In this document: piece after piece, positions 32,739 through 41,177 of the stretch
Position numbering within the stretch: the stretch's first letter is position 1
How the letters are laid out: every line of letters begins with the position of its first letter
Assembly: GCA_039818825.1 (NCBI GenBank)
Contig: JBCBTD010000035.1
Coordinates: forward strand, 1-41,799
Source: JBCBTD01 sp039818825
GTDB taxonomy: Bacteria > Pseudomonadota > Alphaproteobacteria > Geminicoccales > Geminicoccaceae
Length of the DNA stretch: 41,799 nt
Reading direction: 5' to 3'
Notes under the pieces: generated by a model
Database searches by the model: none
Told to the model about the DNA's origin: nothing
Seen by the model: only the letters and a program-made list of their open reading frames with translations
Program-made: the position numbers and the translations under genes

Positions 32739-33506
32739 TTGAACGCGCCCGCCGTTGCCCTGGACGATCCGCTGGGCGCGTTGCGCACCGCCGATCCCGA
32801 CCGTTGTCTGCAGGTCGCTCTGGCGCGCAGCGGCGACCGCGCTGCCCTGCTCGCCCTCTACCTCCTAAACGTCGAACTTGCGCGGATCCCGGGCGCGGTC
32901 AACGAGCCGATGGCCGGCTTGATCCGCCTGCAATGGTGGCGCGATGCGCTCGCCAACACCGGTGGCGAGCGCCGCCACCCGGTGCTGTCACTGATCGCCG
33001 AAACCGGTCTGGCCGAGCGGTTGCCGGACGGCGTGCTCGACGGTCTCATCGCTGCGCGCGAGCGGGAACTCGACCCGACGCCGTTGCTCGAGCCCGCCGA
33101 CCTCGAACCGCACGCTCGGGCGACCGCGGGCGCGCTCGCGGTCGCGACGGCGCACCTGATCGGCGCGAGCCCGGTGATCGAGAAGGCGCGGGTTGCCGGA
33201 ACCGCCTATGGGATGCTCGGGATCATTCGCGCCATCCCATTCGTTGCCCGGCCCACCGGCAGCGCGCCCGCGACCCTCGCCGACCAAGCGCGGGCAGTGG
33301 CCGAGCGGACTGCCGCACTGCTACGAGAAGGCCACCCGTTCCGCGGCCGCGGCAATGCGCCATGCCTACTGCCGGCACTGTTCGCCCGTCAGGACCTCAG
33401 GCGACTGCGGGCACTCGACTACGACGTCTTCGACGGCCGCCTTCACCAACGACCACCCTGGACCGCGCTCAGCGCCCTCGCCGCGTCATTGACGGGGCGT
33501 TTCTAA
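32739..33506 (+). CDS. Squalene/phytoene-synthase-fold protein, NDUFAF6-like
   Basis: The 255-residue product shows ALYLLNVELARIPGAVNEPMAG followed by IRLQWWRDAL, the hallmark of the NDUFAF6-type branch of the squalene/phytoene synthase fold. The Asp-rich DxxxD motifs needed for prenyl transfer are not visible, so a prenyltransferase reaction is unlikely. Mitochondrial NDUFAF6 helps assemble respiratory complex I; a similar role here is inference. The start is a TTG with GGAG seven bases upstream. It diverges from sodB. In many alphaproteobacteria it lies directly after the Mth938 gene, from which it is separated here by two unrelated genes. Confidence 0.85.
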   Translation: MNAPAVALDDPLGALRTADPDRCLQVALARSGDRAALLALYLLNVELARIPGAVNEPMAGLIRLQWWRDALANTGGERRHPVLSLIAETGLAERLPDGVLDGLIAARERELDPTPLLEPADLEPHARATAGALAVATAHLIGASPVIEKARVAGTAYGMLGIIRAIPFVARPTGSAPATLADQARAVAERTAALLREGHPFRGRGNAPCLLPALFARQDLRRLRALDYDVFDGRLHQRPPWTALSALAASLTGRF

Positions 33507-33611
33507 AGGCAACACCAAACGGGCGATGCCTGGGGTCGGCGTTTTCCGTTCGCCAACGCGCGCCCGGATGGTAGCCGTCACCTGGCAGCAACCTGACCCG
33601 GTCTCGAAACG

Positions 33612-34307
33612 ATGCGCCCACGGCACGTCGAAGGTCACAACGTCCATCGGATCGGCTGGCTGCGGGCGGCCGTCCTGGGTGCGAACGACGGCCTGGTGTC
33701 GACGGCCAGCATGATCGTCGGCGTTTCGGCGGCGGCGGCAGGTGCGGACGGCGTGCTGACCGCCGGGATCGCCGGCCTCGTTGCCGGCGCCATGGCCATG
33801 GCCGCCGGCGAGTACGTGTCCGTCAGCTCCCAGGCCGACGCGGAGAACGCCGACTTGGAGCGCGAGCGCCAGGAGTTGGCGACGCAACCGGCGTTCGAGC
33901 TGGACGAGCTTACCCGCAGCTTCGTCGATCGCGGAGTCGAGCCCGCCACGGCGCGGGACGTCGCGGCGCAGTTGACGGCCCACGACGCGCTCGCCGCCCA
34001 TGCGCAGGAAGAGCTGGGCATCTCCGATGCGACGGCAGCCCGCCCACTGCAGGCGGCGATGGCCTCGGCCGCAGCGTTCACCGCCGGCGCCGCTTTGCCC
34101 CTGCTCACCATCCTCGCCATGCCTCGCGCCGCGTACATCCCCGCGGTGACGCTGTCGACGCTCGCGTTTCTCGGCGGCCTCGGCGCGTTGGGCGCGAAGG
34201 CCGGTGGCGCCAAGGTCGGGCGGGCGACGCTGCGGGTCATGTTCTGGGGGGCGATGGCCATGGCGTTGACGGCCTTGGTCGGCGCGCTCTTCGGTGCAGT
34301 GGTCTAG
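33612..34307 (+). CDS. VIT1/CCC1-family transporter
   Basis: The 231-residue product has the family start LRAAVLGANDGLVSTASMIVGV, a strongly conserved first helix. It then has AGAMAMAAGEYVSVSSQAD and a soluble, acidic middle region with DLERERQEL and AHDALAAHAQEELG that carries the metal-binding Glu residues. Three C-terminal helices follow. Five membrane helices in all are expected. Relatives move iron or manganese out of the cytoplasm or into vacuoles. The ATG lacks a strong ribosome binding site. It is convergent with korB (35 bp). A role in iron or manganese export beside an iron superoxide dismutase is plausible but not shown. Confidence 0.93.
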   Translation: MRPRHVEGHNVHRIGWLRAAVLGANDGLVSTASMIVGVSAAAAGADGVLTAGIAGLVAGAMAMAAGEYVSVSSQADAENADLERERQELATQPAFELDELTRSFVDRGVEPATARDVAAQLTAHDALAAHAQEELGISDATAARPLQAAMASAAAFTAGAALPLLTILAMPRAAYIPAVTLSTLAFLGGLGALGAKAGGAKVGRATLRVMFWGAMAMALTALVGALFGAVV

Positions 34308-34342
34308 GGAGTCGTCCGCTTGTTCCGCGCCACCTGCACACC

Positions 34343-35350
34343 CTAGTCGATCGTCCAGACGTCCTTGCCGTCGACCAGGGCTTGCAGCTCGCCGATCGAG
34401 CGGCGTTGCGCCTGGCGCGATGCGACCGCGGCCTGCTCGAAGGTCGAGACCTCGGTCTGGAAGAGGACGCCAAGCGCCGTCACGTCCGTGCGCGCGACCA
34501 GCATCTGGGCCAATCGGTGATTGGCAGCGTCGTGGACGACGGCGTCGGCGACCTCGCCGTCCACACCAACGGTGAACGACACCAGATCGAACGTCTTCGG
34601 ATCGAACCGGAGCCCCTTGCTTCCGTTGGCGTAGAGCAGCGGCTGGCCGGCGACGCACCAAAGCTGATTGTCCGCGGCGGATCGCTTGTCGGTGACGTGG
34701 GCGAACGCGCCGTCGTTGTAGACGATGCAGTTCTGCAGGATCTCGACGAAGCCGGTTCCGCGATGACCGTGTGCGGCTTTCAACACCTCGACCATCGGCG
34801 CCTGCGCGACGTCCGGCACCCTGGCAAAGAACGTGGCGCCAGCGCCAAGCACGTAGCTGCCGGCGTGCACCGGCCGATCGTTGGAGCCGCCTGGCGTCGA
34901 GACGGTCACCCGTCCGGTCGGGCTGGTCGGCGAGATCTGGCCCTTCGTCAGCCCGTAGATCTCGTTGTTGAACAGCATGTAGACGAGATCGACGTTGCGG
35001 CGCAGCAGGTGCAACAGGTGGTTGCCGCCGATCGACAGGCTGTCGCCGTCGCCCGACGCGATCCAAACGTCGAGGTCGGGATTGGCGAGCTTCGCCCCCG
35101 TCGCCACCGTCGCCGCCCGTCCGTGGATGGTGTGAAAGCCGAAGGTGTCGACGTAGTAGGGAAAGCGCGCCGCACAGCCGATACCGGAAACGAAGGCCGT
35201 GCGGTCGGGGTCGAGTCCCAGCTCCGCCAGGGTCTTGAGCACCGCCTTCAGAACGGCGTAATCGCCGCAACCGGGACACCAGCGCACCTCCATGTCGGAG
35301 GCGTAGTCCTTGGCCGTCCGCGCCGACGGGCGCTCGATGACCTCGCTCAT
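34343..35350 (-). CDS. korB: 2-oxoacid:ferredoxin oxidoreductase beta subunit (KorB type)
   Basis: The 335-residue product has RWCPGCGD (C25 and C28) and GIGCAAR (C59), three of the four likely [4Fe-4S] ligands, with another Cys at LQNC. The thiamine-diphosphate motif is GDGDSLSIGGNHLLHLL (100-116) with NNEIYGLTKGQ. It forms the thiamine-binding subunit that oxidises 2-oxoglutarate or a similar 2-oxoacid to an acyl-CoA with ferredoxin as acceptor. The ATG overlaps the korA stop by four bases (ATGA), and GGGAGG lies just upstream. The 2-oxoglutarate specificity is by family resemblance only. It is the last gene of the gamma-CA-korA-korB run. Confidence 0.93.
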   Translation of the reverse strand: MSEVIERPSARTAKDYASDMEVRWCPGCGDYAVLKAVLKTLAELGLDPDRTAFVSGIGCAARFPYYVDTFGFHTIHGRAATVATGAKLANPDLDVWIASGDGDSLSIGGNHLLHLLRRNVDLVYMLFNNEIYGLTKGQISPTSPTGRVTVSTPGGSNDRPVHAGSYVLGAGATFFARVPDVAQAPMVEVLKAAHGHRGTGFVEILQNCIVYNDGAFAHVTDKRSAADNQLWCVAGQPLLYANGSKGLRFDPKTFDLVSFTVGVDGEVADAVVHDAANHRLAQMLVARTDVTALGVLFQTEVSTFEQAAVASRQAQRRSIGELQALVDGKDVWTID

Positions 35351-37191
35351 CTCGGTCCTCCCACATCGAGCTCCGCACGCACCCGGTCCTTGATCTCCTC
35401 GACCCGGAACGGCCGGCCCGAGACCTTTCCGAGCGAGGCAACGGGGCGGCCGTAGCGGCCCTGCAACAAGAACGCGAGCTGACCCAGGTTCATCTCTGGA
35501 ACGAGCACCTTGGGGAATGCAGCCAGCAGCTCGCCCAAGTTGGCGGGTGACGGATGCAGGCAGCGCAGGTGGATCTGGGCCACACGCCACCCCTCGGCGC
35601 GCAGCTCGTCCACCGCTTGGCCGAGCACGCCGCGGGTCGACCCCCAGCCGACCAACACCAGGTCGTCGCCGACCTCGCCCTGGAGCAACGCCTGTGGGGC
35701 CAAACCGTCGGCGACCGCCTCCACCCGCGCATGCCTGAGCTCGGTCATGGCCTGGTGGTTTGCCGGATCGTAGGACACGGCACCGGTCCCTTCCGCGCGC
35801 TCCAACCCGCCGATCCTGTGGCGCCCGCCCGGGGTGCCGACCGGGATCCATGGTCGCGCCAGGGTGTCCGGATCGTGCTGGAAGGACGACCGGCCGGCGA
35901 CCGGCGCGCGCGGGATCGGCGCAACGTCCGCAACGTCGGGGATCCGCCAGGGCTCCGACGCGTTGGCCAGATAGCCGTCCGTCAAGAGGATCACCGGGGT
36001 CATATGAGTAACCGCGATGCGCACCGCTTCGATCGCCACCTCGAACGCATCGGCGGGGCTGGCCGCTGCCAGCACCGGAACCGGCGCGTCGGCGTTCCGG
36101 CCCAACACCGCCTGGAACAAGTCCGATTGCTCGGTCTTGGTCGGCAGGCCGGTGGACGGACCGCCGCGCTGCGCGTCGACGACGATCAACGGCAGCTCGC
36201 AGGCGATCGCCAAGCCCAGCATCTCGGTCTTGAGCGCCATCCCCGGACCGGACGTGCCGGTGACCCCGAGCTTGCCCGCCCACGACGCGCCGAGCGCCAC
36301 GCCGATCGCCGCGATCTCGTCCTCCGCCTGAAAGACCTGCACCCCGTGGGCCGTCAGCCGCGCCAGCGCGTGGAGCATCGAGGACGCCGGCGTGATCGGG
36401 TAGGAGCCGTAAACCAGTTCGAGATCAGCGCGCGCGGCGCCGACCACCAGCCCCAAGCACAAGGCGTCAGCGCCGTTGATCGAGCGATAGCGTCCGGGCG
36501 GAAGCGGCGAGCCATGAACCGGTGCCAGGATCGGCTCGATCCGCCCCAGCTCCGCCGTCTCGCCGAAGGCATGGCCCGCGGCCAGAGCGAGGCCGTTGGC
36601 TTCCCGCAGGCTGGCATCGGTGAACTTCTGCTCGATCCAACGGCGGGCCGCAGCCAGATCACCCCCGGTCAGCCACAAGACCAGACCAAGCGTCCAAAAG
36701 TTCCGCGCGCGACCACCGTCGCGGGCCGAGACGCCGGCAGGTTTGACCGCCGCCAGGGTCGACTTCTGGATGTCGAGGGCGATCAGCCGGTAGCCGTCGA
36801 GCGATCCGTCGGTGAGCGGGTTCTCGGCGTAGCCGGCCTTGCGCAGGTTGCGCTCGACGAATGCGGCCTCGTCGACGATCACGGTTCCGCCGCGGCGGAC
36901 TTCTTCCAGGTTCACCTGCAGCGCCGCAGGGTTCAACGCGACCAGCACGTCGACGACGTCACCGGCGGTACGGACGCGCTCGCGGCCGAGCTGGATTTGG
37001 AACGCCGACACGCCGTAGGTCGTGCCGGCCGGTGCGCGGATCTCCGCGGGAAAGTCGGGGAAGGTGGCCAGATCGGCGCCGGCGAGCGCGGCCGAAGCGG
37101 TGAAGCGTGACCCCGTCAGCTGGATACCGTCGCCGCTGTCACCAGCGAATCTGACGACCAGAGAGGGCCGGAGCCCACGCACTTCATCCAT
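35347..37191 (-). CDS. korA: 2-oxoacid:ferredoxin oxidoreductase alpha subunit (KorA, gamma-alpha fusion)
   Basis: The 614-residue product is a fusion of the gamma domain (residues about 1-190, starting VVRFAGDSGDGIQLTG) and the alpha pyrimidine-binding domain (GSYPITPASSMLHALA, FQAEDEIAAIG, GTSGPGMALKTE). A C-terminal domain follows with LVGWGSTRG. This is the two-subunit KorAB layout. The enzyme couples 2-oxoacid oxidation to ferredoxin reduction in the cytoplasm. The ATG at 37191 gives the family N-terminus; an upstream in-frame GTG at 37230 would add 13 basic residues. The ribosome binding site is weak. It sits 111 bp downstream of the gamma-carbonic anhydrase gene, so co-transcription is possible. 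Confidence 0.93.
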   Translation of the reverse strand: MDEVRGLRPSLVVRFAGDSGDGIQLTGSRFTASAALAGADLATFPDFPAEIRAPAGTTYGVSAFQIQLGRERVRTAGDVVDVLVALNPAALQVNLEEVRRGGTVIVDEAAFVERNLRKAGYAENPLTDGSLDGYRLIALDIQKSTLAAVKPAGVSARDGGRARNFWTLGLVLWLTGGDLAAARRWIEQKFTDASLREANGLALAAGHAFGETAELGRIEPILAPVHGSPLPPGRYRSINGADALCLGLVVGAARADLELVYGSYPITPASSMLHALARLTAHGVQVFQAEDEIAAIGVALGASWAGKLGVTGTSGPGMALKTEMLGLAIACELPLIVVDAQRGGPSTGLPTKTEQSDLFQAVLGRNADAPVPVLAAASPADAFEVAIEAVRIAVTHMTPVILLTDGYLANASEPWRIPDVADVAPIPRAPVAGRSSFQHDPDTLARPWIPVGTPGGRHRIGGLERAEGTGAVSYDPANHQAMTELRHARVEAVADGLAPQALLQGEVGDDLVLVGWGSTRGVLGQAVDELRAEGWRVAQIHLRCLHPSPANLGELLAAFPKVLVPEMNLGQLAFLLQGRYGRPVASLGKVSGRPFRVEEIKDRVRAELDVGGPR

Positions 37192-37302
37192 GATCCAATC
37201 TTGTCGACGCCGTGCCCGGCGCCGCGCCACCCAGTCGTTGCACCAACCCGAGGCACGTGGGCCACGGACCGGACCACTACCAGAGCCACGAACGTCGCAG
37301 CG

Positions 37303-37824
37303 TCAGCCCAAGGGTTCCAAGCCGCCTCGATACTGTTCGCCGCGGGCGACGTAGCGCTGGGCGCCGGCAACGACGCGCGCTGACTGTTCCGCGGTGACTT
37401 GGCGGACGACCTTCCCTGGCGCGCCCATCACCAGGCTGTCGTCGGGGATGGTTTTGTTCTCGGCGATCAGGGCCTTCGAACCAACGAGGCATCGCTCGCC
37501 GATGACGGCGCCGTTCAGCACGACGGCGGCGATGCCGATCAGGCTGCCGGCGCCGACGGTGCAACCGTGCAGCATCGCCAGATGACCGACCGTGACGTCT
37601 CGCTCGATCGTGAGCGGGTAGCCCGGATCGGTGTGCATCACGCAGCCCTCCTGCACGTTGCTGCCGGGGCCGATGGTGATCCATTCGTTGTCGCCGCGGA
37701 TCACCGCTCCGAACCACACCGTGGCCCCGGCCATGACCCGGACCTTGCCGACCAGCACCGCGGTCGGCGCAACCCAGGCGGTCGGGTCGACTTCCGGGGT
37801 GATGCCGTCGAGAGCATAGAGCAT
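37303..37824 (-). CDS. Gamma-class carbonic anhydrase family protein
   Basis: The 173-residue product is a left-handed beta-helix hexapeptide-repeat protein with the three zinc histidines H64 (CVMHTDPG), H81 and H86 (VGHLAMLHG). The line RGDNEWITIGPGSNVQEGCV is typical of the family. It may hydrate carbon dioxide, although many family members are inactive in assays. Mitochondrial homologues are part of complex I. The ATG at 37824 has AAGGA upstream and gives the standard family length. Being upstream of korA, it could supply or remove bicarbonate near a decarboxylating enzyme, which is speculation. Confidence 0.93.
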   Translation of the reverse strand: MLYALDGITPEVDPTAWVAPTAVLVGKVRVMAGATVWFGAVIRGDNEWITIGPGSNVQEGCVMHTDPGYPLTIERDVTVGHLAMLHGCTVGAGSLIGIAAVVLNGAVIGERCLVGSKALIAENKTIPDDSLVMGAPGKVVRQVTAEQSARVVAGAQRYVARGEQYRGGLEPLG

Positions 37825-37920
37825 GGCGGGCGTCCTTGATTGCAGGGCGTGCTTGCCAAGCCGGCCCGTATCGCGCAAGCCGCTTGCCGAGCTTGGATCG
37901 TTCCCAGGGAGGCATCCACC

Positions 37921-38874
37921 ATGCGGATCGACGCCCGCGTCAAGGGCGCCTACGTCATTGCGCCGACCCCGTTCGCCGATGATGGCGCCGTCGACTTTGC
38001 CAGCGTCGACCGCCTCGTGGACGGCTACGCCGCTGCCGGTGCCAGCGGGATCACGATCCTCGGGATCATGGGCGAGGCGACCAAGCTCTTGGGGACCGAG
38101 AGCGACGCACTGGTGCGCCGCTTCCTGGACCGGGTCGACGGCCGGATGCCGGTGATCGTCGGCGTCAGCGCACCGGGCCTCGTGCCACTGGTGCAGCGCG
38201 CCCACGCCGCCATGGAGGCGGGTGCCGGCGGTGTGATGATCGCCTGCCCGCCGGGCCTGAAGACCGATGGTGCGGTCGAAGCTTACATGGTGGAAACGGC
38301 TACGGCTCTAGGCCCGGACGTGCCGATCTGTTTCCAGGACTACCCGTTGACCACCGGTGTCAACTTCGGTGTCGACACCTATCAGCGCGTGCTCGAGCGC
38401 TGTCCGTCGATCGTCATGTTCAAGCACGAGGATTGGCCGGGCCTGGCGAAGCTTGCCGAGATCCGCCGCCGGGAGAAGGCCGGTGCGGTTCGTCGCGTGT
38501 CGATCCTCACGGCGAACGGGGGCATGTTCCTCGCGTCCGAACTGCATCTCGGTGCCGACGGCTGCATGACCGGCTATGCGTTCGCCGAAGCGTTGGTAAG
38601 GATCTGCATCCTGTTCGACGAGGGCCGCAGTGAGGCAGCCGAAGACCTGTTCGACGCCCACCTGCCACTGATTCGCCTGGAGCAACAGCCCGGTGTCGGC
38701 CTCGCCGTCCGCAAGGAGATCTACCGCCGCCGCGGGCTGATCGCCTCCGCCGCGGTCCGCAAGCCGGGCCCCAAACTGGCGCCCAGCGACGTCCAAGAGA
38801 TCGACCGCCAGCTGGCCCGCCTGGTGCGTCGTTTGAACCAGCTGGGCGAGCCGTTGCCGCCCGGCCTCGGCTGA
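37921..38874 (+). CDS. Dihydrodipicolinate synthase / N-acetylneuraminate lyase family protein
   Basis: The 317-residue product has the DapA-family (beta/alpha)8 layout: KGAYVIAPTPFADDG, GIMGEATKL, the Tyr segment FQDYPLTTG (Y141) and the Schiff-base Lys in IVMFKHED (K168). It could be an aldolase or dehydratase that acts on pyruvate and an aldehyde or on a sugar acid; the substrate is unknown. The ATG at 37921 has GGGAGG nine bases upstream. A longer frame starting in the intergenic region looks non-coding. It diverges from the gamma-carbonic anhydrase gene by 96 bp. The racemase-family gene elsewhere in the window could supply a sugar-acid substrate, but the two are 31 kb apart. Confidence 0.92.
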   Translation: MRIDARVKGAYVIAPTPFADDGAVDFASVDRLVDGYAAAGASGITILGIMGEATKLLGTESDALVRRFLDRVDGRMPVIVGVSAPGLVPLVQRAHAAMEAGAGGVMIACPPGLKTDGAVEAYMVETATALGPDVPICFQDYPLTTGVNFGVDTYQRVLERCPSIVMFKHEDWPGLAKLAEIRRREKAGAVRRVSILTANGGMFLASELHLGADGCMTGYAFAEALVRICILFDEGRSEAAEDLFDAHLPLIRLEQQPGVGLAVRKEIYRRRGLIASAAVRKPGPKLAPSDVQEIDRQLARLVRRLNQLGEPLPPGLG

Positions 38875-38902
38875 CCGTCCCTTCCTCGCCCCGGAGAACG
38901 AA

Positions 38903-39373
38903 ATGCTGCGCCTTGCCACCCTGTCCCTACTGGCGCTGACACTGGCCGTGCCAGCCTTCGCCGACGATCGCCACGCGGGCTACTACTATCCGACGCCAGA
39001 AACGACGGAGGTTTACGAAGCGCGCACTGACGTCGACGCCGCCGCCGACCGCTCGGCGCGTATTGCCTTCGCTATCGAGATGACGGCCGGCATCATGTCG
39101 CGTCCCCACGCGCCGGACTACGCGTTGTTCGTCAAAGGCGCCGAAGCCGAGAAGCTGATCATCGTCGCGCTGCGCAACGGCGTGATCGACACGCTCTACC
39201 AGGGCCGCGCCCTGCTGGCGCTGCTGACGGGAATCGTGCGGGATACCGAGTTGTTCCGGGAAATGGGCGTGCAGGACTACTTCACGTTCTTCGACCTGGC
39301 CCGACTGCTCGGCTTCGAGCAGTTGACGATCTCGGACGGCCGCACCTGGGCGCATCAGGTCAAGTTCGAGTAG
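38903..39373 (+). CDS. Small secreted protein of unknown function
   Basis: The 156-residue product has a clean Sec signal peptide (residues 1-20, cut after AFA). The mature part contains DDRHAGYYYP, FVKGAEAEKLIIVALRNGVIDTLYQGRALLALLTGIV and FTFFDLARLLGFEQLTISDGRTWAHQV. This pattern is conserved in alphaproteobacteria, where it is often misnamed a molybdopterin biosynthesis protein; nothing in it suggests cofactor chemistry. It should be periplasmic. The ATG is preceded by GGAGAACG. It starts 28 bp after the DapA-family gene and is probably co-transcribed. Function unknown. Confidence 0.85.
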   Translation: MLRLATLSLLALTLAVPAFADDRHAGYYYPTPETTEVYEARTDVDAAADRSARIAFAIEMTAGIMSRPHAPDYALFVKGAEAEKLIIVALRNGVIDTLYQGRALLALLTGIVRDTELFREMGVQDYFTFFDLARLLGFEQLTISDGRTWAHQVKFE

Positions 39374-39442
39374 CCGGCCCGCGCCCGAAGCATACCGCCA
39401 CGCTGCCCTGTCAGCGCGCCGCAACCGCCCCATGTCCGGGCG

Positions 39443-40972
39443 ATGCGACAGGCTTCGACACCGCTGCAGATCGTCTGGTTCAAGCGTGACCTGCGCGTCC
39501 ATGACCACGCGCCGCTGGCGGAGGCTGCGGTCCATGGACCGGTACTGCCGCTGTACGTCGTGGAGCCGAAGTTCTGGTGGTTGCCGGACAGCTCGGGCCG
39601 GCAGTGGCGGTTCGTCACGGAGAGTCTGGTCGAGCTCGACGCGGCCCTGCGCGAGCGTGGCTCGCGACTCGTCGTTCGTCGCGGTGATGCTGTCACGGTG
39701 CTGCGCAGCCTCTTGGACAGGTACGCCGTCGACGCGGTCTGGTCGCACCAGGAAACCGGCAACCGCTGGACCTTCGCCCGCGATCGGGCCGTCGCCGGCC
39801 TGTTGAGAGAGCACGGCGTACCGTGGCACGAACGGCGCCAGCACGGCGTCGTCCGTGGCTTGCGGCAGCGTGACGGCTGGGCCCGTCAGTGGGAGCGGCT
39901 GATGCGCGCGCCCGAGACGCAACCGCCTGCCATGTTGTCGGCACCGACCGTTTCCACAGACGCGCTGCCGTATGGCGACGCATTCGGCGACGACGACCCG
40001 CCTTTTCGCCAGACCGGCGGACGCATCGCCGGTCTGGCGTTGCTCGACGGGTTCTTCGGACCCCGCGGCCGCGACTACCGACGAGCGATGGCAACGCCGG
40101 TGGCGGCGTTCGATGCCTGCTCCAGGCTGTCTCCGCATCTGGCGTGGGGCACCTTGTCGGTGCGCGAAGTTCACGCACGGACCCTGACCATGTTGGATCG
40201 CGCCGACCTCGACGCGACGCAGCGCGCGAGCCTCACCTCGTTCCGCTCGCGGCTGCACTGGCACTGTCACTTCATTCAGAAGCTGGAAAGCGAGCCGGCG
40301 ATCGAAACGACGCACTTCCACCGCGCCTACGACGCGCTCGACCGCACGGCCGACCCGACCAGGCTCGCCGCATTCGCTGCCGGGCGCACCGGCTATCCGT
40401 TCGTCGACGCGTCCCTGCGGGCCTTGGCCGCGCACGGCTGGATCAACTTCCGGGCGCGAGCGATGCTGGTCTCGTTCGCCAGCTACCATCTGTGGCTGGA
40501 CTGGCGGGTGACGGGCCCGCTGCTGGCTCGTTGGTTCACCGACTTCGAGCCGGGCATCCACTGGTCACAGATGCAAATGCAATCCGGCACGACCGGCATC
40601 AACACCGTCCGCATCTACAACCCGCTCAAGCAGTCTATCGACCTCGACCCGGACGGTCGCTTCGTTCGTGCCTGGGTCCCGGAACTCGCCCGCCTCGACG
40701 AAAAGCTGCTGCACCAGCCGTGGCGGCGCGGGCTGGACGCAGCGCCCCTGGACTACCCGCCGCCACTGGTCGATCACGCCACTGCAGTCCGCACCGCCAA
40801 GGACCGAATCTTCGGTCTTCGCCGCGACCCGGCACATGCGGAGGAGGCCGACGCCGTGCAGACACGTCACGGCAGCCGACGCTCCGGCCTGCCGTCGACC
40901 AGCCGCGGCCCGCGCGCGCGAGCCGACGCTCCGAGCCGCCGGGCCAGCCGCCAACTGAGCCTCGATCTGTGA
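39443..40972 (+). CDS. Cryptochrome/photolyase family protein
   Basis: The 509-residue product has the photolyase N-terminal domain (IVWFKRDLRVHDHAPLAEA). Its FAD-binding helical domain has RTGYPFVDASLRALAAHGW, NFRARAMLVSFASYHLWLDWR and WSQMQMQSGTTGIN. It either repairs UV-induced pyrimidine dimers with blue light or acts as a light sensor; the sequence does not decide. The C-terminal 50 residues form an Arg/Ser-rich tail that should be disordered. The ATG at 39443 has a weak ribosome binding site. Its stop overlaps the start of the DUF2256 gene by four bases (GTGA). The closest class seems to be the bacterial photolyase-like cryptochromes that co-occur with DUF2256. Confidence 0.93.
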   Translation: MRQASTPLQIVWFKRDLRVHDHAPLAEAAVHGPVLPLYVVEPKFWWLPDSSGRQWRFVTESLVELDAALRERGSRLVVRRGDAVTVLRSLLDRYAVDAVWSHQETGNRWTFARDRAVAGLLREHGVPWHERRQHGVVRGLRQRDGWARQWERLMRAPETQPPAMLSAPTVSTDALPYGDAFGDDDPPFRQTGGRIAGLALLDGFFGPRGRDYRRAMATPVAAFDACSRLSPHLAWGTLSVREVHARTLTMLDRADLDATQRASLTSFRSRLHWHCHFIQKLESEPAIETTHFHRAYDALDRTADPTRLAAFAAGRTGYPFVDASLRALAAHGWINFRARAMLVSFASYHLWLDWRVTGPLLARWFTDFEPGIHWSQMQMQSGTTGINTVRIYNPLKQSIDLDPDGRFVRAWVPELARLDEKLLHQPWRRGLDAAPLDYPPPLVDHATAVRTAKDRIFGLRRDPAHAEEADAVQTRHGSRRSGLPSTSRGPRARADAPSRRASRQLSLDL

Positions 40973-41145
40973 AGCGACGGGCCAACGACAAAGCCGACCT
41001 GCCGACCAAGACCTGTCCGGTCTGCCACCGACCGTTCGCTTGGCGGAAGAAGTGGGCACGGGCCTGGGCCGACGTCGTTTACTGCTCGGCTCGCTGCCGC
41101 CGGGGCGACAAAAGCGAGGGCGTCCGTCCAGCCGATCGCCGGTGA
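40969..41145 (+). CDS. DUF2256 zinc-ribbon-like small protein
   Basis: The 58-residue product is basic and contains CPVCHRPFAWRKKWARAW and YCSARCRR, with four Cys in two pairs (CxxC and CxxxC) as in a small zinc ribbon. This is the DUF2256 pattern, often found beside photolyase genes. The GTG start overlaps the photolyase stop by four bases (GTGA), which supports translational coupling. A nucleic-acid-binding or photolyase-assisting role is inference from the basic charge and the neighbour. Confidence 0.93.
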   Translation: MKRRANDKADLPTKTCPVCHRPFAWRKKWARAWADVVYCSARCRRGDKSEGVRPADRR

Positions 41146-41177
41146 CCCGTGAGGGTCTCGTCGTTGCGGCGGCGGCG

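Noticed and set aside
37825..37920. Repeated GCTTGCC and GCAAGC words between the gamma-carbonic anhydrase and DapA-family genes as an operator
   Set aside because: The repeats are short and imperfect, and their spacing is irregular. They could arise by chance in GC-rich DNA.
38927..40561. Minus-strand frame of 544 codons opposite the secreted protein and photolyase genes
   Set aside because: Composition is antisense-like, and the plus-strand products are recognisable over their full length.
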